A DNA stretch of 64,000 nucleotides from Roseiarcus sp963835885 (GTDB lineage Bacteria > Pseudomonadota > Alphaproteobacteria > Rhizobiales > Beijerinckiaceae), in the NCBI GenBank assembly GCA_963835885.1, contig CAWIHF010000015.1, forward strand, positions 124,001 to 188,000, read 5' to 3'. The first letter of the stretch is position 1. Every line of letters begins with the position of its first letter. The position numbers were made by a program, and so were the translations under genes. The notes under the pieces were generated by a model, which did no database searches, was not told where the DNA came from, and worked only from the letters and a program-made list of their open reading frames with translations. Shown here piece after piece: positions 1 through 9,422 of the stretch.

Positions 1-1680
1 CGGGCGAAACGGCCGGAGCTGCCGCCCGCCGATCGGTTGAAGGCGGCGAGTAGGGCGGAGAACTTTTCCCGCACTTTCGGATGCGCGAGCGCGTTCGCTT
101 CGCTTACGGCGCCGTCCGATCCGGCGAGCTCGCGGCAGGCGGCGAGGTTTGGCACGACGAGGGCCGCCGCATCGTCGCGGTCGTGTCCGGCTACGATCAC
201 ATCGGTCACATAGGGCGCGAAATGGGCGACGAACTTCAGGCGCAGCGGTCCGACGCTGACCCAGGTGCCGGTCGCGAGCTTGAAGTCCTCCGTCACGCGG
301 CCATCGAACACGAAACCGCGTTCAGGATCGCAATCGTCGACGAAGCGCAGCGCATCGCCGAGCTTGTAATAGCCCTCCTCGTCGAAGGCGGCTTCGGTCA
401 GCTCCGGCTGGCGCCAGTAGCCCGGCGTAATGCTCGGACTCTTCAGCCGCGCCTCGAGCTTGTCGCCATTCGGCACGAGCTTCAGCTTGACGCCGGGATT
501 GGGAATCCCGACGACGCCGGGCTTCGCAGGCGCGCTCCGTCACGCTGATCGCCGACGGACCCGTCTCGGTCGAGCCGAGCGAGGTCAGCATCGGAACCGC
601 TTCGCCGATCGTCTCGCGGCCGAGCCGCTCCAATTCCTCGCGCACATGCGGCGGCAGCGCCGCGCCCGCGTAGACGAAGGACTGCAATTTTGCGAACAGG
701 CTTTTCCGCAGCCCTTCGTCGGTCCTGAGATAGGGCAGCAGCATCTCAAAGCCTTTCGGCACGTTGTAATAGACGGTCGGCGACACCTCGCGCAGGTTTC
801 GCACGGTCGCCTCGATCGCGCCCGGCAGCGGCTTGCCGTCGTCGATATAGTAGGACCCGCCGTTGGCGAGGACGAGGTTGAAATTGTTGTTGCCGCCGAA
901 CGTGTGGCTCCAGGGCAGCCAGTCGATCAGCACCGGGGGCTCGGCGCCGTAGCTCGGGTTGAGGCTCTTCAGCATCGCCTGGTTCGAGGTCATCATCTTG
1001 TGGGTGTTGATGACGCCCTTGGGGGCGCCGGTCGATCCCGAGGTGAAAAGGAGTTTCGCAATGGTGTCGGGCCCGACTTTCGCCTGGGCGGCGTCGACTT
1101 CCGGGCCGGCGGGCTGCGCCAGGAACGCTGCGAGCGTCGTCGACGGCCGTCCGGCGGGCGGGTTGACGCCGGCGACGACTTCGACGTCCTTTGGGAGGGC
1201 GGCCTCGATCGCGGCGGCGAACGGCGCACCGTCGCCGACGAAGACAAGGCCCGGGGTGAGGATTCCGATGATCGCCTTCAGCTTGGCGAAATCCTTGGCG
1301 ACCAGCGAATAGGGGGGAGAGACCGGCGCGTAGGGCACGCCGGCGATCATTGCTCCGAGCCCGATCAGGGCGTGGTCGATGCTGTTGCCGGACAGGATGG
1401 CGACCGGGCGCTCGACGGAGAGTTTTCGGCCGATCAGGCCTTGGGCGACGCGGCGGGCCGCGTCGCCAGCTTCGGCGTAGGTCACCTTGCGCCACCCGTC
1501 TCCCTGCCTCTCGGCGAGAAAGACTCTTGTCGGGGCGAGCCTCGCCCAGTGGTCGAGCCAGTGGGTCATCGCGGCGGGATAGGACCCGAGCCGACTCATG
1601 GAGCGGACGATCATCGCCCCGTCGGAGCGGCGCTCGACGGTCACCCCAGGGGGGCCGAACGTCAGCTTCATCCGTGTCAT
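1..1680 (-). CDS. fcs: Feruloyl-CoA synthase-like acyl-CoA ligase (3' end outside window, one frame break)
   Basis: ATP-dependent CoA ligation of a phenylpropenoid acid such as ferulate is the likely reaction. The adenylate-forming P-loop motif LLFTSGSTGAPKGV is clear, followed by the segment IDWLPWSHTFGGNNNFN, which I associate with feruloyl-CoA synthases rather than generic FadD proteins, and then GSTETGPSA. The start at 1680 has a GGAGGAG ribosome site. The frame breaks at about 520-530; after it, reading resumes as KPGVVGIPNPGVK and stays open to the window edge, including the LGDALRF and FDGRVTEDFKL signatures. So one inserted base explains the break and the last part of the gene lies outside. 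The crotonase gene at 2618 is the natural pathway partner. Confidence 0.8.
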
Positions 1681-1785
1681 CGTCTCCTCCGCCGTTGCTT
1701 TGCCGCGCTGTTGTAACCGCGCTCGCTGAGCGCGGCCATCCCGATCACCGGCCGCGTCGACAGGGGACGGTTCCGGATCCAACGC

Positions 1786-2223
1786 TCAGCCTTCCTCGAT
1801 CCCTCCGCTCACCGGGAGACCGAGGATCTTTCCGGCTTTGAGCATCGTCTTGTCCAGGCTGTAAATAGCGTCAGCTCGATGGTTTTCGGCAATTGCGAGG
1901 TGCAGCGCGTCCCCGGCGCGCAGGCCGGTCTCATAGTTGCGCAGGTAGCGTCTGGCCAAACTGTAGTCGCCGCCCGCTGGCGACAGGACGACAAAAGCGC
2001 GGCGGACGATATCTTCGAAGAGCGCATCCGCCTCACGGGCTTCATCGCTTCCGATCTCGCCCATTCGCACGTGGCGCGCCAAAAGAGACGCGACTTCGAC
2101 CTCGGTCCACTGGCTGATCGCCAGTTCTCCGGTCGGCAGTCCGGCCATGAAGCGCTCGACGCGGGAACTCGTCTTTTCTTCCCGGATCAGCGGCGTCAGA
2201 AAACTGGTGTCGAAATAGCACAT
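1786..2223 (-). CDS. vapC: VapC-type PIN-domain toxin
   Basis: Predicted Mg-dependent ribonuclease toxin of a type II toxin-antitoxin pair, about 145 residues, normal for PIN toxins. The acidic residues expected of a PIN active site are visible: Asp in CYFDTSFL at the N terminus, Glu in WTEVEVASLL, Asp in RAGDALHLA, and Asp in YSLDKTM. The ATG at 2223 overlaps the stop of the upstream antitoxin (TGATG on the minus strand), so the two are translationally coupled. A TTG one codon earlier is possible but less likely. The pair sits between the fcs-like and crotonase genes. Confidence 0.85.
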   Translation of the reverse strand: MCYFDTSFLTPLIREEKTSSRVERFMAGLPTGELAISQWTEVEVASLLARHVRMGEIGSDEAREADALFEDIVRRAFVVLSPAGGDYSLARRYLRNYETGLRAGDALHLAIAENHRADAIYSLDKTMLKAGKILGLPVSGGIEEG

Positions 2224-2465
2224 CAATAGCGCTCGTCGTCGCGCATTTGGCGAAGCAACGTCGCGCTGTCTCTACCCCAATTCGGTAGTGTGGCTCGCAA
2301 AGCCGCGAGCGCTTCGAGGTCGAGCGGTTCCTTCGGCGCAACGGCCTGCCGCATGTGCGCCACCGGCTTTCCGTGGCGTGTGATGATGACCTCCTCACCC
2401 GCTTCCACCTTGTCCAGAAGCTCGCTCAGGTGAGCTTTCGCGTGAGCCAGATTGACAGTGAGCAT
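2223..2465 (-). CDS. Phd/YefM-family antitoxin
   Basis: Small 80-residue antitoxin with the prevent-host-death N-terminal DNA-binding fold. It has the typical layout of an AHLSELLDKVEAGEEV helix region, then the strand ITRHGKPVAHM, then a charged C-terminal tail that would bind the PIN toxin. It lies directly upstream of the toxin gene with overlapping stop and start codons. A perfect inverted repeat lies just upstream of its start and is the probable autoregulatory operator. Confidence 0.87.
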   Translation of the reverse strand: MLTVNLAHAKAHLSELLDKVEAGEEVIITRHGKPVAHMRQAVAPKEPLDLEALAALRATLPNWGRDSATLLRQMRDDERY

Positions 2466-2477
2466 GATCGTCTATCC

Positions 2478-2497
2478 ATGACCAGAAAACTGGTCAT
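2478..2497. promoter_or_regulatory. Inverted-repeat operator of the VapBC-type module
   Basis: ATGACCAG, AAAA, CTGGTCAT forms a perfect 8-bp inverted repeat ending 12 bases before the antitoxin start codon. Phd/YefM antitoxins usually repress their own promoter by binding such palindromes, so autoregulation is the inference here. Confidence 0.7.
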
Positions 2498-2617
2498 AAC
2501 TTAAGCGACGCGCGCGCTGACCGCAACAGAGGGTGTCGATGGCCATAGCGCCGCAAGAGCGCCCGTCGTCGGTCATGACCCGGCGTCCTTCGCCCCGCGC
2601 TCGTCCATCGCGGTCGC

Positions 2618-3434
2618 TCAGCTCTGCCGCAAAACCTTGGCGGCGCGTTTCTCGAGAAAATCCTTGAGCCGCTGCTTGGCTTCGGGACCGAGCTCCGCAA
2701 TCGACGCCATCAGCGAACTCGGTGAGAAGGCCGCTCGCCGGATCGCTCTCGAAAATGCGCGGCAGCGCGTGCAACACCGCAAAGTTGGTCGTCGCCGTAT
2801 TGGACGCGGCTTTGGCGGCGAGCTCCATCGCCTTGTCGAGCCCCTTGCCGTCGTCGACCAGATATTGCGTGACGCCGGCCGCGTGGCCTTCCTCGGCGCT
2901 GAGCGTCCGGCCGGTCAGCATCATGTCCTGCACCCGGGCGACGCCGATCAGCCGCGCGATCCGCACCGAGCCGCCGCCGCCGAGAAAGATGCCGCGCTGG
3001 CCCTCCGGCAGGCCGTAATAGGTCGAGCGCTCGGCGACGCGGATATGCGTCGCGGCGGCCAGTTCCAACCCGCCGCCGACCACGGCGCCGTGCAGCGCCG
3101 TGATCACCGGAACGCGGCCGAACTGGATCGCCTCGAACGCCCGATGCCACATGCGCGAATGCAGCACGCCGTCGAGCGGATCATGGCTCTCGGCGACCTC
3201 GGCGAGGTCGAGCCCGGCCGAGAAATGCGCGCCTTCGCCGCTCAGGACGACTGCGTGGACCTCTTTCGGCAGACGGGTGAAGAAAGTCTCGAGCCCCAGC
3301 ACGGTGACGTCGTCGAGCGCGTTGCGCTTCTCCGACCGGGCGAGGCGCAGATGGGCGACGGCGCCGCGGCGCGTGGCCCTGAGGGATTTCGGCAGCTCGA
3401 TGCCGATCGGTTCTTCGTCGCCCTGGGAAGCCAT
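2618..3434 (-). CDS. Enoyl-CoA hydratase/crotonase family protein (one frame break near the 3' end)
   Basis: Crotonase-fold enzyme acting on an acyl-CoA, plausibly the hydratase step after the neighbouring feruloyl-CoA synthase-like ligase. The start at 3434 has a strong GGAGGAGG ribosome site. Oxyanion-hole segments are visible at HFSAGLDL and at HGAVVGGGLELA, followed by the LPEGQRGIFLGGGGSVRIARLIG region. Near 2716 the frame slips by one base. In the other frame the expected C-terminal helix reads SLMASIAELGPEAKQ and ends at a TGA at 2618, giving about 271 residues. Without the correction the reading frame runs on through an unrelated tail. Confidence 0.82.
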
Positions 3435-3568
3435 CGATCCTCCTCCGTCATTCGCCGCGGGGGCGCGTCGCTTCGCGGATGAATCGTGACGATACCCTAT
3501 AATTGTCTCGTCGCCACGACCGACGAGCTCGGAAAGGAGCCTGTCGGCGATCCGACCCAAATGATGCG

Positions 3569-4069
3569 TCACGCCCCGTCGAACCAGGTCAGCAGCGCTT
3601 CCAGCCAGGGCGCCTCGACATGCAGCCGGAAGCCGGCGTCCGTCCGCGTGAGCAGGCAGCGGAAGCCCGCGAACAGGACCGCGGCGGACCGAGAGTTGGC
3701 GCCGAGGTCAGCAGACGTCCCCTGAGCCAGCGCCGACGGCGCGTCGGGACCTTCGACGTCGATCGCCGCCCAGCCGTCGTCGACCGAAGTCGCGCACCAT
3801 CCGTCGCGCCAGCCGTCGGCTGCTCCGAGAGGCCCGGGAGTGACGAGCAGCGCCCGGTCGCGCGCGATGCAGAGCGCATGCGCGCCTTCCGGCGCGGTCG
3901 CGTAGAGGCCGAGGAGCGGCGCGCCGGGCGCAAGCGCTGCGATCGCCGCCTCGAGGTCGCCCGAGATCAGCTGAGCCCCGCGTCCGGTCAGCGCCCGCAC
4001 CGTCAGCCGCGGACCGTCGATCAGCGTCCCTTCGTTCCGGCGCGCCGGCGCCCAGCTCCTCTCACGCAT
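3569..4069 (-). CDS. soxG: Sarcosine oxidase gamma subunit
   Basis: Gamma subunit of the heterotetrameric sarcosine oxidase, which with SoxA, SoxB and SoxD demethylates sarcosine to glycine and passes the one-carbon unit to tetrahydrofolate. It is identified by position (last gene of the D-A-G order, overlapping soxA by 8 bases) and by a C-terminal pattern of the family, including ATSVDDGWAAIDVEG and LTRTDAGFRLHVEAPW. At 166 residues it is somewhat short for SoxG. Sequence conservation in this subunit is weak, so context carries much of the call. Confidence 0.8.
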   Translation of the reverse strand: MRERSWAPARRNEGTLIDGPRLTVRALTGRGAQLISGDLEAAIAALAPGAPLLGLYATAPEGAHALCIARDRALLVTPGPLGAADGWRDGWCATSVDDGWAAIDVEGPDAPSALAQGTSADLGANSRSAAVLFAGFRCLLTRTDAGFRLHVEAPWLEALLTWFDGA

Positions 4070-6908
4070 GGAGCCGTTTCCCTTCCGGATCGAGCGCGAC
4101 GGCGGGGGCGATCGAGGCTCTCCGCTCCGCACCGAGATGGTAGACGTCGACGGTTTCGCCCATGCGCGAAAAACCGTCTTCCACGAGGCCGAGCGCAACC
4201 GGGCGGCCGAGCGTCGGGCTCGGGTAGCTCGAGGTGACGTAGCCCAGGGATCGGCGGGCTTTGCCGGCGCCGGCGACCACATGCGCGCCGGTCGGCAGAG
4301 GCGCCTCGCCGCGGCCGACGCTCAAGCCCACGAACTGCTTGCGGGCTTTTTCCTGCGCAACCGGCGTGAACAGGGATCGCTTGCCGATATACTCGTCCTT
4401 GCGCTGCTCGCGCGGGCCGGTGATCCCGAGATCGTGCGGCATGGTCGTTCCGTCGGTGTCCTTGCCGACGATGACAAACCCCTTTTCGGCGCGCAGGATC
4501 ATCAATCCTTCGAGGCCGAGGAGTCCGCCGCCGAAGGCCGGCAGCTTCTCGACGATTTTTGCGCGCAAGCGCCGCGCTCGTCCCGCGGGGCAAGAGAGTT
4601 CATAGGACCGGTCGCCGGTGAAGCTGACGCGCGCGATCCTGAGCCGGGCTCCTTCGAATTCGCCGGTCACGAAGGCCATGTGCGGCAGGCTCTCGTCGTC
4701 GAGCGCGACGCCGAGGTCGAGGGCGGCGATGAGATCGCGGGCGCGCGGGCCGGTCAGGGTCAGCGTCGCCCAATGGGCGGTCGTGTCGTGAATGACGACG
4801 CGGCGCGGATCGAAGCGGTCCTGCCGCCAAAGCTCGAGTCGGGTCACGACGGCTTCCGTGTGCCCGGACGAGCAGGAGACGAGAAAGCGGTCGTCCGCGA
4901 GGCGTAGGGTCACGCCATCATCGAACACGATCCCTGCTTCCGACAGGAGGAAGCCGTAGCGAATCTTTCCCGTCTTCAGGTTGGAGAGACGGTTATAGCT
5001 GTGGAAGTCGGCGAGCTTTTCCGCATCCGGGCCGATGATCTCGATCTTGCCGAGCGAGGAGCCGTCGAACAGCGCCACCGTATCGCGCGCCAAGGCCGCC
5101 TCGCGCTGGATCGCTCGATCCGGATCCTCGGTTCCGTACCAGGCGGGCCTCAGCCAGCCGCCGTATTCGCGCATCTGCGCGCCGTCGGCGCGGTGCTCCG
5201 TTTCGAGCGGCAGGCGCTTCAGCGGGTTGATCAGCGCCCCGCGCCTGCGTCCGCCGACAACGCGCATCGGTATCGGCACGAAGGGCGGGCGGTAGGTCGT
5301 GGTTCCGGTCTCGTCGATCGTGCGCCCGGTCAGCGCGGCCATCGCGGCGAGGCCGTTGACGCTCGAGGTCTTGCCCTGGTCGGTCGCCATGCCGAGGGTG
5401 GTGTAGCGCTTGAGATGCTCGACCGAGACGTAGCCCTCGCGGCCGGCGAGCGCGACGTCCTTCAGCGTGACGTCGCTCTGGAAGTCGATCCAGCGCCGGC
5501 CCGGGGCGTCGGGTTTCGGCCAATTGGCGGTGACCCGATAGAGGCCGGCCGGTGCGTTCGGCGCGGCCCCCTGGCCGCCGCCTGCCGCATGGCCCTGCCG
5601 CAAAGCTTCGTCGAGCGTGAAGGCGCCGTTGGCCGCGCCGGCGACGATGACGCCGTCGACTTCCGTGTTCGGCACGAGCGCGGCGAGCGCCTCGTCGTAG
5701 CGCAGCTGGCCGCGCGCCTGGGCGTAAAGGTGGACGGTCGGCGTCCAGCCGCCGGAGAGCAGCAATGCGTCGGCGGACCGCGTCTGGCCGCCGATCCGGA
5801 CGCCCTCGACGCCGGATTGGCCGACCACGCCCTCGACTTCGGCGCTGCGCGAGACTTTGAGCCTTGTCGGCGGCGCATCCGGGCGCGCATCAAAAATCTC
5901 GACCTCGGCGCCGGCTTCGTTCAGCGCCTCGGCGACCGGGTAGGCGGAATCGTTGTTGGTCGCGACCGCGATGCGCCGCCCGACCACGACCGCGAAGCGT
6001 CGCAGATAGGCGAGCGCCGCGTCGGCCGACATCACGCCCGGGCGATCGTTATCGGGCACGACCAGCGGCCGTTCGATCGCGCCGGCGGCGACGACGATCC
6101 GCTTCGGCCGGATGCGCCAGAGGGCGTCGGGGCGGCCGGCGCGCTGTCGCCAGGCTGAGACGAGATTGTGGTCGTAGACGCCGAACGCGGTCGTCGAGGT
6201 CATGACGCGTCCGCCGGCCGCTTCGATCGCCGCCTGGACGCTCGCGGCCCAGGCGCGCCAGTCGCCGCCCTCGATCGTTCCGCCGCGATGGACGAACTGA
6301 CCGCCGATGTTTTGGTGGTCCTCCACGAGGAACACGACCTGGCCAACCCGGGCGGCCGCGTTGGCGGCGGCGAGGCCCGCCGGGCCGCCCCCGACGACCA
6401 GCACGTCGCAGCGCGCGTTGAACTGGGGATTGTCGGCGGGCGGGCAATTGTTCGGGTCGATGATTCCGAGGCCGGCAAGAGCGCGGATCGTCGGCTCGAA
6501 CGTCTCCCATCGGGGCCAGAGGAAAGTCTTGTAATAGAAGCCCGAGGGCATGAAGGCGGAGAACTTGTCGATCAGCGCGGCGCGATCCTGTTGCGCCGTC
6601 GGACGGGCGTTGACCGAGCGCACGGCGAGATCGTTGTCGAGCGCTTCGGTGGTGGCGCGGAGGTTCGGCGTCGTGCGCCCCGAACGGGTCACGTCGACGA
6701 TCGCGTTCGGCTCCTCAGTCCAGGCGCCCCAGACGCCGCGCGGCCGGTGATATTTGAAGCTGCGGCCGACCACCCGGACGCCATTGGCGATGAGCGCCGA
6801 GGCGATGCTGTCGCCTTTGAGCCCGACCAGAGGCCGGCGGTCGAAGGTGAAGGCGTACGGCTGGCCGCGATCGACGGCGCCCCCTTCGGGGAGACGGAAA
6901 GCGGTCAC
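4062..6908 (-). CDS. soxA: Sarcosine oxidase alpha subunit
   Basis: Large flavin and folate subunit of the heterotetrameric sarcosine oxidase, 948 residues and unbroken. The order is: an N-terminal ferredoxin-like segment ending SFKYHRPRG; a NAD/FAD-binding fold with the dinucleotide motif VLVVGGGPAGLAAANAA near residue 170; a second Rossmann segment around residue 320; then a C-terminal GcvT-like tetrahydrofolate-binding half that ends with LGYVTSSYPSPTLG. Translation starts at a GTG (6908) that overlaps the soxD stop as GTGA. The 3' end overlaps soxG. This tight coupling fits stoichiometric assembly of the complex. Confidence 0.95.
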   Translation of the reverse strand: MTAFRLPEGGAVDRGQPYAFTFDRRPLVGLKGDSIASALIANGVRVVGRSFKYHRPRGVWGAWTEEPNAIVDVTRSGRTTPNLRATTEALDNDLAVRSVNARPTAQQDRAALIDKFSAFMPSGFYYKTFLWPRWETFEPTIRALAGLGIIDPNNCPPADNPQFNARCDVLVVGGGPAGLAAANAAARVGQVVFLVEDHQNIGGQFVHRGGTIEGGDWRAWAASVQAAIEAAGGRVMTSTTAFGVYDHNLVSAWRQRAGRPDALWRIRPKRIVVAAGAIERPLVVPDNDRPGVMSADAALAYLRRFAVVVGRRIAVATNNDSAYPVAEALNEAGAEVEIFDARPDAPPTRLKVSRSAEVEGVVGQSGVEGVRIGGQTRSADALLLSGGWTPTVHLYAQARGQLRYDEALAALVPNTEVDGVIVAGAANGAFTLDEALRQGHAAGGGQGAAPNAPAGLYRVTANWPKPDAPGRRWIDFQSDVTLKDVALAGREGYVSVEHLKRYTTLGMATDQGKTSSVNGLAAMAALTGRTIDETGTTTYRPPFVPIPMRVVGGRRRGALINPLKRLPLETEHRADGAQMREYGGWLRPAWYGTEDPDRAIQREAALARDTVALFDGSSLGKIEIIGPDAEKLADFHSYNRLSNLKTGKIRYGFLLSEAGIVFDDGVTLRLADDRFLVSCSSGHTEAVVTRLELWRQDRFDPRRVVIHDTTAHWATLTLTGPRARDLIAALDLGVALDDESLPHMAFVTGEFEGARLRIARVSFTGDRSYELSCPAGRARRLRAKIVEKLPAFGGGLLGLEGLMILRAEKGFVIVGKDTDGTTMPHDLGITGPREQRKDEYIGKRSLFTPVAQEKARKQFVGLSVGRGEAPLPTGAHVVAGAGKARRSLGYVTSSYPSPTLGRPVALGLVEDGFSRMGETVDVYHLGAERRASIAPAVALDPEGKRLHA

Positions 6909-7165
6909 GGCGCCGCCCTCAAGGGCTCGCTGCTTATGACCGCGTGGGTCGGCGTGTCGCGGGTCATCGCGAACAATTCCATGCAGGTCAGGTGCAGCCA
7001 GATTTCACGGGCTTCGCCCTTCGGGTTGGCGTTGAAATAGAGGTATTCCGCCCACGCGGCGTCGCTGACCGCCCCCGCCGGCTCCGGCCGCGCCTTCGGC
7101 TCGCCGACGTAGTAGAATTCGGTCTCGTCGCGCGGACCGCAGAACGGGCAGGGGAAGAACTGCAT
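6905..7165 (-). CDS. soxD: Sarcosine oxidase delta subunit
   Basis: Small zinc-binding delta subunit, 86 residues. The N-terminal MQFFPCPFCGPRDETEF with CxxC and the later WLHLTCMELF with another Cys fit the usual SoxD metal site. It overlaps soxA by 4 bases. In the common soxBDAG operon soxB lies immediately upstream, but here the region upstream is accessory DNA and soxB is found about 21 kb away at 28435. Most of this gene (bases 6991-7165) is repeated at 7962-8137. Confidence 0.93.
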   Translation of the reverse strand: MQFFPCPFCGPRDETEFYYVGEPKARPEPAGAVSDAAWAEYLYFNANPKGEAREIWLHLTCMELFAMTRDTPTHAVISSEPLRAAP

Positions 7166-7289
7166 GGGAGGGCTTTAGGGCATTCCGCGCTTCGATGAAA
7201 TCGGCGGCCCGAGTCGGCAATTGCGTTTTTCCGCGCCGTGGCGTCCCTGACCTTGCGCATTATGGGATTGGCGGGGCTGTCGCCGTAAC
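6991..7289. repeat. Direct repeat copy A (soxD 5' part plus upstream DNA)
   Basis: About 300 bases that recur nearly unchanged at 7962-8272. The repeat starts sharply inside soxD at GGTGCAGCC and runs through the soxD start into upstream DNA ending at CGCCGTAAC. The two copies flank the BrnTA module, so this may be a duplication scar left when that module arrived. Confidence 0.85.
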
Positions 7290-7335
7290 CCAGAGAATTT
7301 CGCCTTCCGCCGCGACTTGCGGAGTCGGGATGGGC

Positions 7336-7633
7336 CTATTTGCCGCGATCACCCATGTGGGCGCGCAGGACGGCGTTGATTCGAGTCTGCCAGCCTCGTC
7401 CTTGCCGCCGATAAGCCTCGACGACATCGGCGTCGAGGCGCAGCGTCTGATTGATCTTCGGGCTCGCCTTTCGCGGACGGCCGCGTCGCTGAGCGACGGC
7501 CTGCGACGCTTCCGGGCCAAAAATCTCGCCGATCGCGGTCAGCGCCGGCCGCGCCCGCTTGAAGTCCTCGCGAGTTCCACTCCGGGTTTTCCTTATCGGG
7601 CCGAGAGGCCGCGTCGATTTTTTTCGTCGGCAT
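7336..7633 (-). CDS. brnA: BrnA-type antitoxin (one frame break)
   Basis: Ribbon-helix-helix antitoxin partner of BrnT. Reading starts at ATG 7633 as MPTKKIDAASRPDKENPEW, then slips by one base near 7578 and continues as TREDFKRARPALTAIGE, the usual BrnA continuation. It ends with the RHH-type segment INQTLRLDADVVEAYRRQG and a stop at 7336. One extra A in the TGGAACTCGC stretch accounts for the break. The start lies within the last 41 bases of brnT, as expected for this operon. Confidence 0.78.
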
Positions 7634-7889
7634 AACGCCTGATCTCTCTCGAATTCGCCTTGCGTAAGCTGATCACGTGCATCGCCTCGCCTCGATAGGT
7701 GATGACGGCGACATGCAGCCGCGGGCCCAGCAGCGCCATCACCCGAAGCCGTCGCTCGCCGTAATCCTTTCGATCGTCCTCGACCGCGACGGCGGTTTCC
7801 CAATCGAGGTTCGCGACGCATTCGAAAGAGAGCGACCGTTCGGCGATGTTGCGCGCGTTCTTCGCGGGATCGAACGTGACGCGCAACAT
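7593..7889 (-). CDS. brnT: BrnT-type ribonuclease toxin (DUF497)
   Basis: Predicted RelE-like ribonuclease toxin of about 98 residues. Family features are the opening VTFDPAKNARNIAERSLSFE, the middle ERRLRVMALLGPRLHVAVITYRG, and the closing HVISLRKANSREIRRY. It is followed on the same strand by the overlapping brnA. The module lies between two copies of a 300-bp repeat that carries the soxD 5' end. Confidence 0.87.
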   Translation of the reverse strand: MLRVTFDPAKNARNIAERSLSFECVANLDWETAVAVEDDRKDYGERRLRVMALLGPRLHVAVITYRGEAMHVISLRKANSREIRRYADEKNRRGLSAR

Positions 7890-7961
7890 GTTTATTGCTA
7901 CAGCAGAAAATCAGGAAGGTCAAGATGCTCAAGCTTGTTCGGGATTTGCCTTCTCCCATCC

Positions 7962-8137
7962 GGTGCAGCCAGATTTCACGGGCTTCACCCTTCGGGTTGG
8001 CGTTGAAATAGAGGTATTCGGCCCACGCGGCGTCGCTGACCGCCTCCGCCGGCTCCGGCCGCGCCTTCGGCTCGCCGACATAGTGGAATTCGGTCTCGTC
8101 GCGCGGAACCGCAGAACGGGCAGAGGAAGATCTGCAT
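7962..8137 (-). pseudogene. Truncated second copy of soxD
   Basis: Starts MQIFLCPFCG at 8137 like soxD, then an extra T after the CPFCG codons shifts the frame, and the homology stops at 7962, short of the soxD 3' end. It lacks the C-terminal Cys region, so it cannot supply a working delta subunit. It is probably a duplication remnant. Confidence 0.8.
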
Positions 8138-8272
8138 GGGAGGGCTTTAGGGCATTCCGCGCTTCGATGGAATCGGCGGCCCGAGTCGGCAATTGCGTTT
8201 TTTCCGCGCCGCTCCACGCCGCGGCGTCCCTGACCTTGCGCATTGTGGGATTGGCGGGGCTGTCGCCGTAAC
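7962..8272. repeat. Direct repeat copy B
   Basis: Second copy of the 300-bp unit seen at 6991-7289, with small differences, including one extra base inside the soxD-derived part and about 11 extra bases near 8208-8222. Same orientation as copy A. Confidence 0.85.
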
Positions 8273-8353
8273 TCCGTAACTCAAGACCCTCCAACAGAGA
8301 TGCGCCGCTGGCCGGAGCCGCCCATCGCTTGAGCCAGACGACGAGGTTCGACC

Positions 8354-9001
8354 TCAGCGCAGCGTGCGAGCGTGCGCCGTCCCGAAGACATAATCCCACC
8401 ACGGCGCGCTGACCCCGAAGCCGTGCGACGGATCGCGGAAATGATGCAGCATGTGCAGCCGCCTGAGGGTCAAGCCGAGGCGCGTCGTGGGCTCGGCGTG
8501 ATGCACGTAATAATGCACCATGTCGTAGGCGAGATAGCCGATGATCAGGCCCATCAGGACCGGATAACCGAGGGGCAGCCCGAACAGCAGCCGCACGTCG
8601 CAGTAGGCGCTCAGCATGATTGGTCCGCTCAGCAGCGCCGGCATGACGAGACGCAACGGGTCATCGGGGTGTTCGTGATGCACGCCATGAATCAGATAGT
8701 GGATTCGGGATCCGAGCCGACCGGGAAACTCGAAATGGAACAGGAACCGGTGCCCGAAATATTCGAGCACGGTCCAGACGACATAGCCAAGGATCGTCGC
8801 CGCAACCACCGCCCAAGGCTGCAACGCTGCGAGACTGCAAACCGCGAGGACAACAACCACCGGCGCGTACAGAAACAAGGGCGTCGACCAATGGACCCGC
8901 GATAGTTTGTCGAGCAGGGCGTTTTCGAAAAGCCGCGGCGAGGCTGACAAACGCGCCGCTGGCGACGCATCGTGCCCAATGTCGCTGCCCGCCGTCGTCA
9001 T
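8354..9001 (-). CDS. Fatty acid hydroxylase superfamily protein, FA2H/Scs7-like
   Basis: Membrane-bound non-heme diiron hydroxylase of about 215 residues. The histidine clusters of the family are all present: HRFLFH, HGVHHEHPDD, HYYVHH and HMLHHF, placed between four hydrophobic segments. The EYFGHRFLFHFEFPG and HGVHHEHP spacing resembles fatty acid 2-hydroxylases that alpha-hydroxylate ceramide acyl chains. The start at 9001 lacks a clear ribosome site; a GTG at 9043 is an alternative. It is divergent from a sphingolipid-desaturase-like gene, which supports a role in lipid modification. The substrate is inferred, not shown. Confidence 0.8.
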   Translation of the reverse strand: MTTAGSDIGHDASPAARLSASPRLFENALLDKLSRVHWSTPLFLYAPVVVVLAVCSLAALQPWAVVAATILGYVVWTVLEYFGHRFLFHFEFPGRLGSRIHYLIHGVHHEHPDDPLRLVMPALLSGPIMLSAYCDVRLLFGLPLGYPVLMGLIIGYLAYDMVHYYVHHAEPTTRLGLTLRRLHMLHHFRDPSHGFGVSAPWWDYVFGTAHARTLR

Positions 9002-9422
9002 CGTCGCGCTAATCCGTCGAGGCCATGGCCGGTTGCAGCCCACATCGAAAATGGTCCCTGACTAATACTATCACGCCGCAAAATGATCGCAATCTCGCCG
9101 CGCCGGAGCGCCGGGTCGCTGAAGTTCGGCTTCACCAGTTCGGCGCTGTCGCCTATCAGCACCGCCTCGACCAGATTCGGCCCACCGTGCGCCACGCGAT
9201 GGCGGAGCGCCACGGCAGCCAGCCGCCTGCGTCCAAAGCTCATCTGCAACAAACAGCGATGCGTTCGTCCTGCAAAAGACTGCCACCAGCGGCAACCCCA
9301 GCCCCATCGGAGTTTCCATCTGGCGAATTTCGATTGAAATACGGAGACTCTGGCGGTGGAATGGGCTAGTTTTTTGCCGTCAATTGTGCGGCGTGGCGGG
9401 CTCGTTCACACAGGATAGCGCT

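Noticed and set aside
430..1716. Long plus-strand open frame of 428 codons
   Set aside because: Antisense to the feruloyl-CoA synthase-like gene, with Arg/Gly-rich composition typical of shadow frames in high-GC DNA and no family pattern.
7962..8137. Second functional soxD
   Set aside because: Frame-shifted after the first CxxC and truncated before the C-terminal Cys region.
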